Part shown: positions 18,028 through 29,203 of the stretch, one piece after another
Numbering within the stretch: position 1 is the first letter of the stretch
How the letters are laid out: each line of letters starts with the position of its first letter
Source of the DNA: Calocera cornea HHB12733
Lineage: Eukaryota > Basidiomycota > Dacrymycetes > Dacrymycetales > Dacrymycetaceae
DNA length: 64,000 nt
Direction of reading: 5' to 3'
NCBI GenBank assembly: GCA_001632435.1
Contig: KV423914.1
Coordinates: forward strand, 11,776-75,775
Translations under genes and position numbers: made by a program
Notes under the pieces: model-generated
What the model was told of the DNA's origin: nothing
What the model saw: only the letters and a program-made list of their open reading frames with translations
Databases searched by the model: none

Positions 18028-19297
18028 ATGAGCACCGCCCGCTCAAAAGATCTTGCCCGCATACGCCTTCCCACTCCACCGCCTAACCCCTGGCAATCTT
18101 TCGCCGCCCGTCTCCTTACCCCCTGGGCCGCCACCAGTTTCAAGCCAGTGGCCGTCAAGACGGGCAGCAGGGACTATGTGAGCTGCGTGAGCTGGAGCGC
18201 GGACGGAAAGCGCATGGCGAGCGTCGGATATGAGAGGAGTGTGAGGATTTGGAATCCCGAGCGAACGGTGCGCATAGTTCCCTGCAATTGTTGTGAGGAA
18301 AGTGGGCTGATCCGTGGTAGACCGACCTGCACCTGACGACGACCCTTACGGGAGGGCACGAATCACCAGTACATCACGTCTCCTGGCACCCCACCGACCC
18401 ATTCATACTCGCTTCCCTATCAAAATCGGACAAAGCACTCTCCATATGGGACGTGCGGCGTGCGTCCTTGCCGCTTTCCTGCATGAATGATTGCTAACAT
18501 CCCGCAGAACCAACAAAACCCCAACACACGCTACACACACCCAAGGAATTTCTCATGATCGAGTGGCACCCTTCTGGCCAATCCCTGCTCGCCCTCTCCT
18601 CTGATGATGGCCTCTACCAGATCACACGCGTCCCATCACCTAAGCTCGAGGAAGGAGCCGGCCTAGGCGTTGTCTCCCTCCCTGTAGAAGAGAAACCCGC
18701 AGACGGCGTAGCAAACAAAGAGGCCGAAGCGGCTTGGGAGGTCGGTCCGCGGCAGGACGGCCACGGCCAGCTGAACAGCTTCACCTGGGCACACACGGGC
18801 ACACACCTCCTCCTCGCCAAGGTCTCGGGTACCCTGGAGATCCTCGCCCTCCCCTCCTTCGCCTCCCGGATCAAGATCGCCGCACATGTTGGATCGTGCT
18901 ATACGGCTGCGCTCGATCCGAGGGGCTTTTATTGCGCCACTGGAGGGGCGGATGCGATCCTTAATCTGTGGGATACCAAGGAGTGGATTGTCAGAAGGGT
19001 GTTTGATGCCGAGTGCGTATATGTGTTGCTATACTCGTTTCCTGGACGCTGAAAGCGTACAGCATGCCAGTCCGAGAAGTCGTCTTCTCCCATGATGGGG
19101 AGTACATCGCCGCGGCGCTGGACGACATCCCCGGCGTAGACATATTTGAGACCGAGACGGGCTTGCGCACGCTACGGATATCTACCCCCGGCCCGGCAGC
19201 GACTATCGCGTGGCACCCAAGCAAGTGGATACTCGCGATTGGAGGGGATGGAGGGGCGAGCGCGAGGCAGGGATGGTGCTGTTTCTTTGGGCTGTGA
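18028..19297 (+). CDS. THO3: THO complex subunit 3 (TEX1), WD40 protein
   Basis: Exons 18028-18267, 18321-18459, 18508-19012 and 19063-19297 join in frame to 372 aa. WD40 repeats follow one another: SCVSWSADGKRMASVGYERSVRIWN, HHVSWHPTDP...LSIWDVR, IEWHPSGQSLLAL, FTWAHTGTHLLL, AALDPRGFYCATGGADAILNLWD, VVFSHDGEYIAAALDD and IAWHPSKWILAIGG. Order and spacing match THOC3/TEX1, which couples transcription to mRNA export as part of THO/TREX in the nucleus. The C-terminus (GGASARQGWCCFFGL) is shorter than usual. A shifted frame reads EREAGMVLFLW, which resembles the family's last strand, so a frameshift or a missed splice near 19255 is possible. Confidence 0.8.
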
Positions 19298-19542
19298 GGT
19301 GTATGCGCGGCAGAGCGATTTTGGTGGCGATCTGCAATGTGGTTGGGTTGTGCGATGTATGCGCTGAAGCCGTTCGTCAAGACCGAACGCGTGATTACGA
19401 TTAATGCCAGTACACCCATGTAAGACTAAAACAATGTGTTCGCAGCGGGATGTGGGGTTCTCTACATATGCAGACGTATCCATGAGAATGCAGTCGCGTC
19501 GCCTCATCAGTACATCCGCTCATTCAAAACTTGCCCTGCTCG

Positions 19543-21280
19543 TCAGAATTCGTACCCCTCGTCATCGTCTTCCTCCTCCCCGTCAAGCCATTCCTCGCCG
19601 TCTACATAATCTTCCGCAATCTCCACGTCCCAGTCGCTCCCATCCTCCATCTCCTCACCCTCCTCGTCGTCCACCTGCTCCCGGTCGCTCCCCTCAAAAT
19701 AGCCAAAGTGCGTCTCCCCCTGCAGGTAGTTCAGGTGCGCGCCGCTCACCAGTTTCTCGTCCCGGTAGGGCACGAGTACCGTGCTCACGGCGGCCTCAAA
19801 TCGACTGCGCTGTTCGATGAAGGCAGCAAGCTCATGTCCATCAAATCCTGTGGCCCAGAGCGTATGCAACTTAGGCACAACGAGCCCCGTCGTTCTCCCA
19901 GGGTCCCTGTCGTCGTCCATGATAGCGGTGAGGAAGTCGTCCAAGGCATTGAGTTCGAGCTGCTCAAGCCCAGGAAGTCGGCGCAGCAGCGAGATGAACT
20001 CGATCTCGGCCATCTCGACGAGGACGAACTTGAGTCGGCGCAGCAAAGGGTATCGCACATCGGACACGAGACGAATTTGCTCGGTGTAGTCGTAGTCCTC
20101 TAGAGTATCCAGCGACAGGTAGCTCAGATTTGGAGCCTGAATCATGCTGATCAAGTGGGAGAGCACCCATGGGCGTACGTCGCCCAGCTCTAGCTCCTCT
20201 AGCTTGTCGAGCTTGATCTCTTCGATTTCAGGATAGTGGCGAGGATCGACTTCTTCCGGGATATGTGGGCCAGACGCCATGAGGGTAAGCTTCACAAGGT
20301 CCGGACATGCACGAATCACGTTGACCCATTCAGCCCATTTGGGCCGCCAAGCAGCAGGAAGATATTCAACCTCCAGCGACACCAGCCCAGAAAGCATAGG
20401 GGCAGTCCAGCGTAGAGGGACGGAATATAGTGACACCGCTTTGAGCTTCGGAGCAACACCGCCAAATATGTCCACCGGTTCTGCAAACGGTAGCCCATGG
20501 TCCTCGTCTTCGTCGAATTCGGTGTGTGCGTTTATGAGCTCGAGGAATCGCAGCTCCGGAGCGGGCTCAGTCATCATGGTCAAAGCCGTATGAATGCCAG
20601 GATACTCCTCGGTACGGAGGGAGAATGATCGCCACCGTTCTGGAACCATGATGATAGACAGCATGTCCCGCATGGACTGCTGGGAGAGCCAATGCTCGTC
20701 GGTCAGGTCCAAGTCGACGTCTATCAATTTTGCTCGTTCCAGCCAGAGTCGGTCGAGGTGATAATGAGGTGGTCGTTCGTTCATGCAAATGCGGCTCCAA
20801 AGTGAAGACGTTGTTAGTGCAACGTCCCTTGTGGTGATATCAGTTCATGATGTATGCGTACATGTCAAGTTAGTCTGCTCACCGAAAGCGCCGGTTCACG
20901 TGGGAAATGGTGGTAGGGAACCTCGTCACATCTTCGTCCTCATCCTCCGGTATTTTCTCTACCCACTCCGGGTCAACCTCATCCTCATTCGCCATCTCAA
21001 ATATCCGCGCGAGTAGCTCGTACGGTAGCTTCATGATCGGAGCCACCAGTGTTTGTCGTTCCTCTAACAGCTTTGCCCGGTCCTCCTCGAGTGCACCCAG
21101 CTCAGCGGACGAGTCCTTTACTAGGTCCATTGCAAGTTGAATCTCGACAGCATGTTCTTCTAGCTCTTGATCCAATGCTGCGAGTCGCTCGTTGACGGAT
21201 TGCGAAAGGAGGAGATGGTTCTTCGGCGTGCTTGAGGACGCTTGCGGCCATGTGCGCGACCTTGAACGATCCGACGGCAT
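19543..21280 (-). CDS. F-box protein with acidic C-terminus
   Basis: Exons 21280-20883 and 20827-19543 join in frame to 560 aa, start ATG at 21280. After a coiled-coil-like segment (residues about 25-80) comes an F-box: IMKLPYELLARIFEMA, then HVNRRFRDVALTTSSLWSRI, with the intron splitting this motif. The remainder has irregular Leu-rich segments (LRFLELINAH, LEVEYL, LEELELGDV, LEQLELNAL), as in fungal F-box/LRR proteins. The last 55 residues are highly acidic. It is probably a substrate receptor of an SCF ubiquitin ligase; the substrate is unknown. Large F-box families of this layout are usual in Agaricomycetes. Confidence 0.8.
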
Positions 21281-22136
21281 ATAAATGAGTGTAGAAAGTT
21301 GCTGCACGGCAGTGTGGATATCGAGCAGTGTGACCTAAAAGGGTTGTTGACCAGAGCTCCAGGTCTATTCAAGGTGGAAAAGCTGGGAAGTTGTGTCTGG
21401 GGGTGGCAGTGGTACGAGGTCAAGGAGCGGCGGATGTTATTCATCGCCGTCTGCAGGGAAGCAACGCATTGGACCGCATCTCTCGTTGCCACCACCATCC
21501 TCAGCGGTCCGCTACTCTGGCACAATAGAGGCGAGCTCTCATGTATCCTCTCATATACGAATGCTGGGCATGGTGACATACTGTTATCTGACCGACCCTA
21601 TCCGACGTTGGTGCTCTGCAAGTTGGCTGATGCAAGTTCTTTGTCCAGGCTGGCCTATCTGCGACGCATATACGGACTGTCTGAGATGGTCATGAGTTGC
21701 TCATTGTTCGCACAACCGGTGGTTCTTGAGATTGCATTGTAAGCATGCGGAACCGTCTTGGCATGCTGACCGTATCTGTTGAGCAACATGCTGCGAGCTC
21801 ATCATCCCTTGGCCAGCCTGTGATTGTCTTTATGCTGGAGGATGATCCAGGGCTTCCAGCCGTGTCCAACTCCCATGTATCTATTCTGGCGACGTGGGCA
21901 AGACGACGACGGAGGCTTCGATATGGTCATCTCTATTGAGCAGGCCAAGCTGTACGAGCACCGCAACGTCCACTCGTTTTCGCGGTGCTTCTTTTAAGTA
22001 AAGCCTATTCAATGTCGTAATCGGGCTCATCCGAAACCCTTATCGGGCGGTGATGAATAATTGCCACTGGTCGAAGCGATTCACCCGCTACTCACAGCAC
22101 ACGAGCCTTGTATCCTCCCTCTCTCCGACCACCACC
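21281..22136. other. Intergenic region without a recognised gene
   Basis: A plus-strand frame at 21299-21742 (147 codons, with ATG-like starts) has no recognisable feature and overlaps the F-box promoter, so I do not call it. The rest is the shared upstream region of the F-box and cupin genes. Confidence 0.4.
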
Positions 22137-22851
22137 ATGGCTGGGCCAGCGTACGTCTATCCCGTGCCAAATGCTCAGTTGCACGATACCCTCAAGCTGG
22201 AGAAACACATAGAAGGTGGTTACTATGTGGTCACCCACGTGTCGGCACACACCTTCCCGGTCTCGTCGATCGAAACTACCGAGGGTCGAGAACCTGAACA
22301 AGTCATTCAAGCAACAGCCAACCCTCGGCGACTTCTGGGCACGACGATCTATTATCTCCTCGATCCTGCCTCTCCGCGAGGGTACTTTCACATGAACGCC
22401 TCTACTACAATGCACTTTCACCATGCGGGCCGCGCACGATATACCTTAATACGGCCGTCGAAGACTGGAGGTGCACCGTCCATAAGCTATGCCACCATTG
22501 GTGACAACCATGAAGCGGGAGAGGTCAGGCAGCTCTTGGTGGAAGGCGGAGTCTGGAAGTGCAGCGAGATCCCTCCTGAAGATCTCGTCGGTTTGGCAGA
22601 GGAAGGGTTGAGCCCCGAGCAGGTAACCGAGAAGGGCGAGAGGATTGGGTGCTTGATCAGCGAGCTTGTGTTCCCAGGTCCGTACCGGCGGTGTTCGTCC
22701 GCGTCCCGTCCGATCTGACGCGCAAGCAGGGTTTGAATGGGAGGATCATGCTTTTATGAGGACGGGTGATCTACACGGTCTGTTCAAGAACTCGGAATCC
22801 GCAGAAGATTGGAAGCAGTTTCAAGAATATGTTCGGCCAGATGCGCGGTAG
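22137..22851 (+). CDS. DUF985 / Cupin_5 protein (YML079w-like)
   Basis: Exons 22137-22677 and 22730-22851 give 220 aa. The small cupin fold is recognisable from LEKHIEGGYYVVTH, TTIYYLLDP, YFHMNASTTMHFHHAGRARYTLI, EVRQLLVEGGVWKCSEIP, IGCLISELVFPGFEWEDHAF. Yeast Yml079w has this fold but its biochemical role is unsettled. The His-containing strand (MHFHHAG) sits where cupins bind metal or ligand. The start at 22137 is preceded by ACCACC and gives a normal N-terminus (MAGPAYVYPV); an in-frame ATG further upstream is less likely. Confidence 0.8.
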
Positions 22852-23138
22852 GGGTTATCTACACTGCCTCGACAGATGATGTCCAATAAGGAAGGACGGA
22901 TCCGAAGGCTGAGGAAAATATAAAGGGTCCAAGGCAAGTCTCGCAGTAGATGATAGATAATGAGTCCGTGGATTCCTTGCATAGATGTACAGGTATCTAG
23001 TGGTACATGCCCGATAGAAACTATAATGAGACGTGGAAGCTTGCATATTGCACGGTTGAAAGTGGATCTTGCATGTTGCGTTTGCGTGGAGACATTGCCA
23101 AATGTGGAAAGGCGATATTATGCAGTTGTTGAAACTGA

Positions 23139-26100
23139 TTATAGGAATGGTACGTTCTCCATCTCGCCGGTGGCGAGGAGATCGTCGTCGAACTCTTCAT
23201 CTGCGGGAAGATGCTTGGCTGCGGGCCACTCATCCTCGTGCTCGTCGTCCTCCATCTCCCCCTCTTCCTGGTCCTCGTCTTCAGCATCAGACCGGTGCGG
23301 CATCCAGCTCCCGCTGTCTGGATCGGGCGATCCAGGGAGTGACCCTGGCATGCTGTGTGATTCTGTGGGGCTCCGACTCAGGGCGAAATCGTCGTCGTCA
23401 GTGAGCGACTCAGCCGTGAACGACGCGCTAACAAGCGGGCTCGTCGGGCGAACCGGCTTCCCATCCCTGTCTACATGCGGGTTGGGTGTGCTATCCCCTG
23501 TCTTGGATCCAGCGGCGGGTAGCCTTGACACAGGCAGGCCCAAGGTGAAGTTCCTGATCCTACTGAGGCGGCTCGAACTGTCCGATCTCGCACTGAGCGC
23601 AGGCGACGGCGGTCGCAGATCGGGAATGTCGATATTCGCCATCGGCGCGCGCCAGTAGTTCAGGTCTGTGAACTCTTGCGCCCACTTGCGGTGCACGGGC
23701 GGGAACATCTGGTCGACCAGGTCGGTCATGTGGATGTAGGACGACTTGTACCCCGCCAGCTCGAGCAGCTCCATCTTGACGACGCCGGAGGAGTCGATTG
23801 TGAATATCCGTCCGGAGGGGATGTTCACGGACCGGTAGGACAGGGCGTCGGTGATACGGTTGCCGAAGCCGGCGTAGAAGGGGTGCTTGTTGTTGTTACC
23901 GAACAGACGCTGTATGTCGCGCAAACAGGCCATCTTGAACACCTCCGGCTTCCGCATGATCACCTCCCTAGACACGGTCAATACTCAGCACATCATCGTA
24001 ACTCAGAGGCACCCACCTATGCAGCGATGCGATGAGCCGGTCGGGGCTCATGATGACCGGTCCCTCCGGCAGCTGGTAGTTATTCTGGTTGATCCCCTTC
24101 AGATAATCCCTCGTCGAGTCCGCCTGCCCGATGGCTCTCGACGTAAGGTACATAATCTTGTAGCCGTTCCTGCAGATATCTGTGTACAGTTTAGCGACGC
24201 CCGAGTGGGTCCAGTCCCGGCCGATCATAGTGAACACATGCCCGAGCGCGTCGCTCTTCGTAATGGTGCCGTCGATGTCGGACACGACGAGCTGGTCCGT
24301 GTGCTTCCACACGAAGATGCGGGCCGTGCAGACCACTGCAGCCGCGTTAGCGAGGGAGAAGGAGACGCTGTTCGGCCCGGGCTTGAGGTGGAGCTGCTTG
24401 AGCTGCTCGCTTGTCAGGCGGAGTGTCTTCGCGTACGTCTTCTGCTTCTCTCCAGCGGTGGCGAGAGGGGCGGCCTGGTCCAGGGGGTCGGCGATCGGCT
24501 CAGCGATCGGCGCGGGGCTCTCGACGACTGGCAGAGTTGGCGGCGGGCTCGAGTTCCCCCGGCGTAGCAGGCCGTCCGGGGGCTTGCCCGTCTCCAGATC
24601 GCCAGCCTTGGACATCACGTCTTGCGCGGGCCGGCGGGTCCACCAGCGCGCCCAGCCGCTCGTGTTCGCGCGGTTCAGGCCCGCAGGCGGGCTGGGCTGG
24701 CGGTCCGGAGATCCAGAGGTCAGGTCGGCCGGGGCGGCTTCGAGTCGCCAGCTGGCGAGTGCGGGGAAGAGGGGGGACGAGTCGTCCCGCGTGATGTACT
24801 TCTCGTCCCAGCGGATGACGAGGTTGGGGTCGTTCACGATTGTGTCCGAGTCTACAAACTCTTTGTACGTCACCAGCTTGGCCTGGAACGCTGCTGCGTT
24901 CTCGATCTGCGCATATATCATCAGTTTCCCCGCCCCTACCGGTAGATATGAATAGGAAACGCACCTCGCTACTCCGAATGGCCGCAGGTCCACATAAGCT
25001 CAGCTCAAACGTCGTCCGCTTATCGTCCACCTCAAGCCCAAATGCTTCCCCAATCTTGCCCTTCGGGTAGAGCTTCCCACCAACGCCTAGCGCACCCTTC
25101 TCTTCCTCTTCCTGGTCCTCCTGGGCGCGCGCGGTGTGCGGAGTGGGGAGGGCACCCCACTCCCAAGTGTAGTCGGTCATGCTGTTGGCAGGGGGAAGCT
25201 CGGAGAGGGAGAGGTGCGGGAGGGCGGGGGTGGAGGAGGATGCTTGCGCGCGGAGGTGTTGTATGCCGGAGCTGAACACCATATCAGAAACCTCTCACAA
25301 CACAATATATGCAGATGGACGCACTTGGGTATCAAACGAGGCGACATCTCCGGCTCCTCACTAACCGCCCTCAGCGTAGTCAAGCTCGTATCCGCCTCGA
25401 GCTCCTCATGCCCCAAATCCGGCGGCTCACTCATAGCCCGAAGCGGGGGGACCCTCGACTCCGTGTGCGGCATCGCACTCTCCTCGTCCTCCGTCTTCGG
25501 CTTGCCCATGCCCAGCAGGCGGTCTGTCCAGGATCTCGACTGGCCACCCTCGTCTTCGTCCTCTTTCTCGAGATCCTTGTCTTTCCCCAGGTTCGGCGCC
25601 GCGTCCGGGTGCGCATGATACCCCTCCATATCGAGCACCACGTCCGCCTTGTAGTCGACCTCCGGCCCCACCTGGTGAGCATGGGGCGGGTGGACCATCC
25701 TGTCCACCGCTTTGGACGGGTTGGAGTGCTCGTCAGCCTCAGACGCTGGCGGGGGCTGGGAGGAGCTGCGCTTCGATTGCTTCTCTTGGTGGGAAGAGGC
25801 GGAGAGGGATGTGGGCGGGGTGGAGGAGCGGGAATGGGAGTCGGGTGTTGACGGTCTGGAGGTAGAGGGGAAAGATGGTGCGTGGGAATCGCCGTTATTC
25901 AAATCCAAGAACGGCGGGTCCTGCGCATACATGAGCATCCCTCTCAGTCCACCGAGATTCAGCACAGCTCACATTAGAAACGGGCTGCTCGACATCTGTC
26001 ATCCCCTCCTCCTTCGCCTTTGCGCCAAAACGGTCCGTCTTGGGCTCCTCGTTCACCTGCTGCTCGGGATGCGAGGCGTGTATTATTGGGCTGGTCTGCA

Positions 26101-26476
26101 GCTCCTGGGGGACTTCCTCATCCGTCTCGCAGACGAAGAACGCTTCGCCCGCCTCGCCGATCTTCATGGAGAACGGTGTGACCTGGCCATTGACGATTAC
26201 CGTTACCTTCAGTACGCCTACGTCAGCGCCATTTCATCAGCCTGCAATCTGCGGGAGTGCACGCACCTGGTTATCCGCCGGCCTCAGGATCGACAGCTTG
26301 CCGAACCGCACATGGAACGGCGTGCACGCGAGCGTCGTCTCCCCGGGCCGAGTGCCGACGTCGGTGGGCTCTGAGGGCCGCTCGATGACGATAACGTCGA
26401 TTGCGCCTGTGAGGGTGGCTGCGTTGATGGGCGGGAGGTCGCGGTAGTACTGGTAGGCGCCGCGGATGTAGTTCAT
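23139..26476 (-). CDS. PAH1: Phosphatidate phosphatase PAH1 / lipin
   Basis: Exons 26476-26267, 26206-25973, 25920-25366, 25291-24965, 24906-24017 and 23967-23139 join in frame to 1014 aa. The N-terminal lipin domain starts at the first Met (MNYIRGAYQYYRDL, then VTVIVNGQVTPFSMKIGEAGEAFFV). The middle carries the ELSLCG motif. The LNS2 haloacid-dehalogenase domain has VVSDIDGTITKSD near residue 650, the DxDxT nucleophile motif, followed by YLTSRAIGQAD and GPVIMSPDR. The tail is strongly acidic with a Trp, as in yeast Pah1, where the tail recruits the Nem1-Spo7 phosphatase. The enzyme makes diacylglycerol from phosphatidate at ER/nuclear membranes and so governs triglyceride versus phospholipid synthesis. 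All catalytic features are present. Confidence 0.92.
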
Positions 26477-27303
26477 GTTGCGCTCGGGCTTGGTGGGGGA
26501 AGGTATCGCCGAGCTGGGTGGGGAGCGAAAGTGGAAGGAGAAATGAGAAAGGAGGAAAGGAGAAAGGAGGATGTGATTGTGTGTGTGACGGTGTAGGGAG
26601 GCGAAGTGATGAGGAGGCGAGTCAGCTCTGGCTGGGTTAAAAGGGGGCACACGACTGCGGGTCCGCCTCTGGAGCTGGCAGCGACCCTAGCCCGAGCGGC
26701 TGTTTTCGAATTTATCCAAATAGCGATCCAGTCCAAGGGGAAGTGGTCGTGCGTGCAGAAACGGTGAGTGCAAACTCGGGTGCTGGTGGGTGCTGTCTGG
26801 TGCGAGGCGGGCACGGCTGGGGTAAAGGCCGGATGACGCCTGGGGTGAGCCGCCCGGCGCGGCCCCAATGACCCAATCCGAGAAGCAGCGGCGGGGCGAT
26901 GTCACAAGCCTGCACGCCCCGGCAACACCGCGCACTGCTCCCGTTGAATGTGATTTGCCTCCCCAACCGCAGTTGCTCCCGGATTAGGCCCAAAATCTGA
27001 TCGGCCACGCACGTGCGGGCTTAATCGGGTGAGGGAGTCGAGATTGAGATTGTGCTTGGAATGCAGACAAGCTACTTCTGAGGGCTACAGCGGATATAAA
27101 CGTATCGATACAACAGTGCAAGCAGAGTCATCCACAGATCGTCCCCTCCAAATACCACTCCTGTCCCATCCACCTTCTTCTGCCTTGCCCAAACATGATC
27201 CGGCCCATCGCCCGACCCGCATGACCCTGACCGCGCCTCCATCTCAACCCCACACTCCGCGCGCCCCAACCAAATCGCGAACAGGCCACCAAATCCACCG
27301 GGG
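26477..27303. other. Intergenic region upstream of PAH1
   Basis: About 0.8 kb between the PAH1 start and the stop of the transporter gene. Open frames here are short and lack features. It should contain the PAH1 promoter and the transporter's 3' region. Confidence 0.4.
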
Positions 27304-28863
27304 CTATAGCCCTTTCTGATCGAGTATCCCCTCGCACGCCCGGAGCGCACCCACGACCGAGAAACATATTGCGGGCGTGATGGCGTAGCAGATCTGCAGC
27401 GGTTGATGAGCTCCGGAGGTGGTCTCGTGCCGGAGTGGAGTGCGGGACTTACCACTAGGAAGCGTGCTATTGCGCCCTGAACTTCCTCGCTCTCACCAGC
27501 GACCTCGGCCATGCTTGCGATGTTGATCGCTGGCGGGCCGGCTGCTACGAGCATGAGGACAAACCACATCATGGCATCGTTCCCTAGGACGTTGGTCTTC
27601 ATCGCGAGCAAGTAGACCAGCCCGATGGACAGCCCCGGCATGATAATGAAGCGCAAGACGAGCATATATGCCACAGGCCAGAACCGCACGACACGGTCTT
27701 TCGGCAGGTTGTTCGGATCGTGAGGCTCGTCTTCCCCGGAGCCGTTAGGATCAGCGTCTTCCTTGCGCTTCGGCGGGTGTACGACAGACTCGTACAGCTT
27801 GCTTCCCACAACGAACATTTGCAATCTGCGTACTGTTGGCCACATCGCGCATGGTAGTTCAGCGGATCCACTCACGCATTGAACAGATCACCAATATTCT
27901 GCAGACTGATCGTAAACCAAGCCTTGAGCACGCCACCCTCCTTAGGTGCCGCAAAGAACGCGGTCCTCAAGAACGGCACAGATGCGATGACGATAGCGAG
28001 CACGGCACCGACCAGCGGGGGGTTGATGACGCTATGTATCGTGTACAGGATCCGCCTGATCGGGTAGGGAAGGCCATAATACCACTTCTTGATGTGCAAA
28101 CCAGCGGAATGGGTCGCGCGCTTGAGCCTCGTTTGCCCGTGCTTCGCCCCCTGTTTGATGCGCTTCGACAGCAGCGGTGTGTCCTCTGTGCGCTCTACCG
28201 CCTCCTCCGCCTCTTCCTGCGCGTCTTCGAGGCTCTGCACGGTGAGAATAGGATGCGGCCTGTACCCTCCCACCTGGTCCTCCCTCTCCTCCTCCTTCGG
28301 CGTCTCCCCCAGTAGCTTCGGCCCCAGCGCGAACGTAAGCACGTTATTGACCATCGCATTGAGCAGAAAGTAGGTCGTCGCTTGGTCTTCAGAGCCGATT
28401 GAGTCGCCTTGGGAGATGCTGTCAAGGATCCCGGTGGTGCGCAGGGATTGGAGCAGCAGGAGGGGCAGGGCGGTCGTGTTGTTGAAGGCTACGGCACCGA
28501 GGGACCAGGTGGGGAAGTTGAGCCATTTGACCATCGGCCAGATGAGGAGGAGCGAGATGAAGGGGTATATTATGGCCCACACTGTTTACAGTTAATGATG
28601 GAATAGGATGTCAAGAAAGTGTGCACACCGAGAATCGGCCACAACTCAAGTGCATCCTCGCCTTCCCTCGCCAGGTCCTTCCCAATGTTCGTGATCAACA
28701 ACGCAGGGAGGAACATCTCCACGCAGATATGGGAGACCTCCTTCGCCGTCTCCTGCGAGAGTAGACCGAGGATGCCCGCAAGGACGCCCCATCCGAGCGT
28801 GAGGAGGACGGAGAGGGAGGACTGGAGCGCGGCGAGGAACGACTGGAGCAACGAGGAGGGCAT
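27304..28863 (-). CDS. Auxin efflux carrier (AEC/PIN-like) family membrane transporter
   Basis: Exons 28863-28629, 28581-27876, 27825-27453 and 27393-27304 join in frame to 467 aa. The N-terminal half has hydrophobic segments with LTLGWGVLAGILGLL, CVEMFLPALLITNIG and AFNNTTALPLLLLQSL, which are typical of the Mem_trans family. A long charged cytosolic loop follows (about 170-260). The C-terminal half holds INPPLVGAVLAIVIA, SLQNIGDLFNALQMFVVGSKL, LRFIIMPGLSIGLVYLL and FSVVGALRACEG. Fungal homologues sit in ER or vacuolar membranes and their substrates are unclear. It is divergent from AIR1/2 with about 340 bp between the start codons. Confidence 0.88.
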
Positions 28864-29203
28864 GATGCTACCCCTGGTGCGGGGAGCTGGCGTTCAGATG
28901 GAAAGAAACGAGCTTGAGAGACAGGCGTGCAGGGATGGTGGTGGGACACCGAGAGATCACCAGACTGGCGCCTTCCCCCGCGTCCCAGGCTTGCATGCAT
29001 GTCCTCTTCGGTCCCCTGGTGGTGCCAATAATAGGCTTGCCCCCCACGTCCCCCCATACCAGTCAACACCGTCATCTGCTTCCGTGCCCACCCAATGCAC
29101 GTCTGCCTCCGTCAGGGCCCAGTTAGGCTGTCAGTCACCAGCAAATTACCGTGCGCTCCCGTTCCCTTTCATCAGCAGCGACATCCTCCCCATCGCTAGC
29201 ACG
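28864..29203. promoter_or_regulatory. Bidirectional promoter region (AEC transporter / AIR)
   Basis: 340 bp between two divergent start codons. No clear TATA box or repeat was recognised. The short spacing implies shared control elements. Confidence 0.4.

Noticed and set aside
21299..21742. Plus-strand frame of 147 codons upstream of the cupin gene
   Set aside because: Featureless and overlapping the F-box gene promoter.
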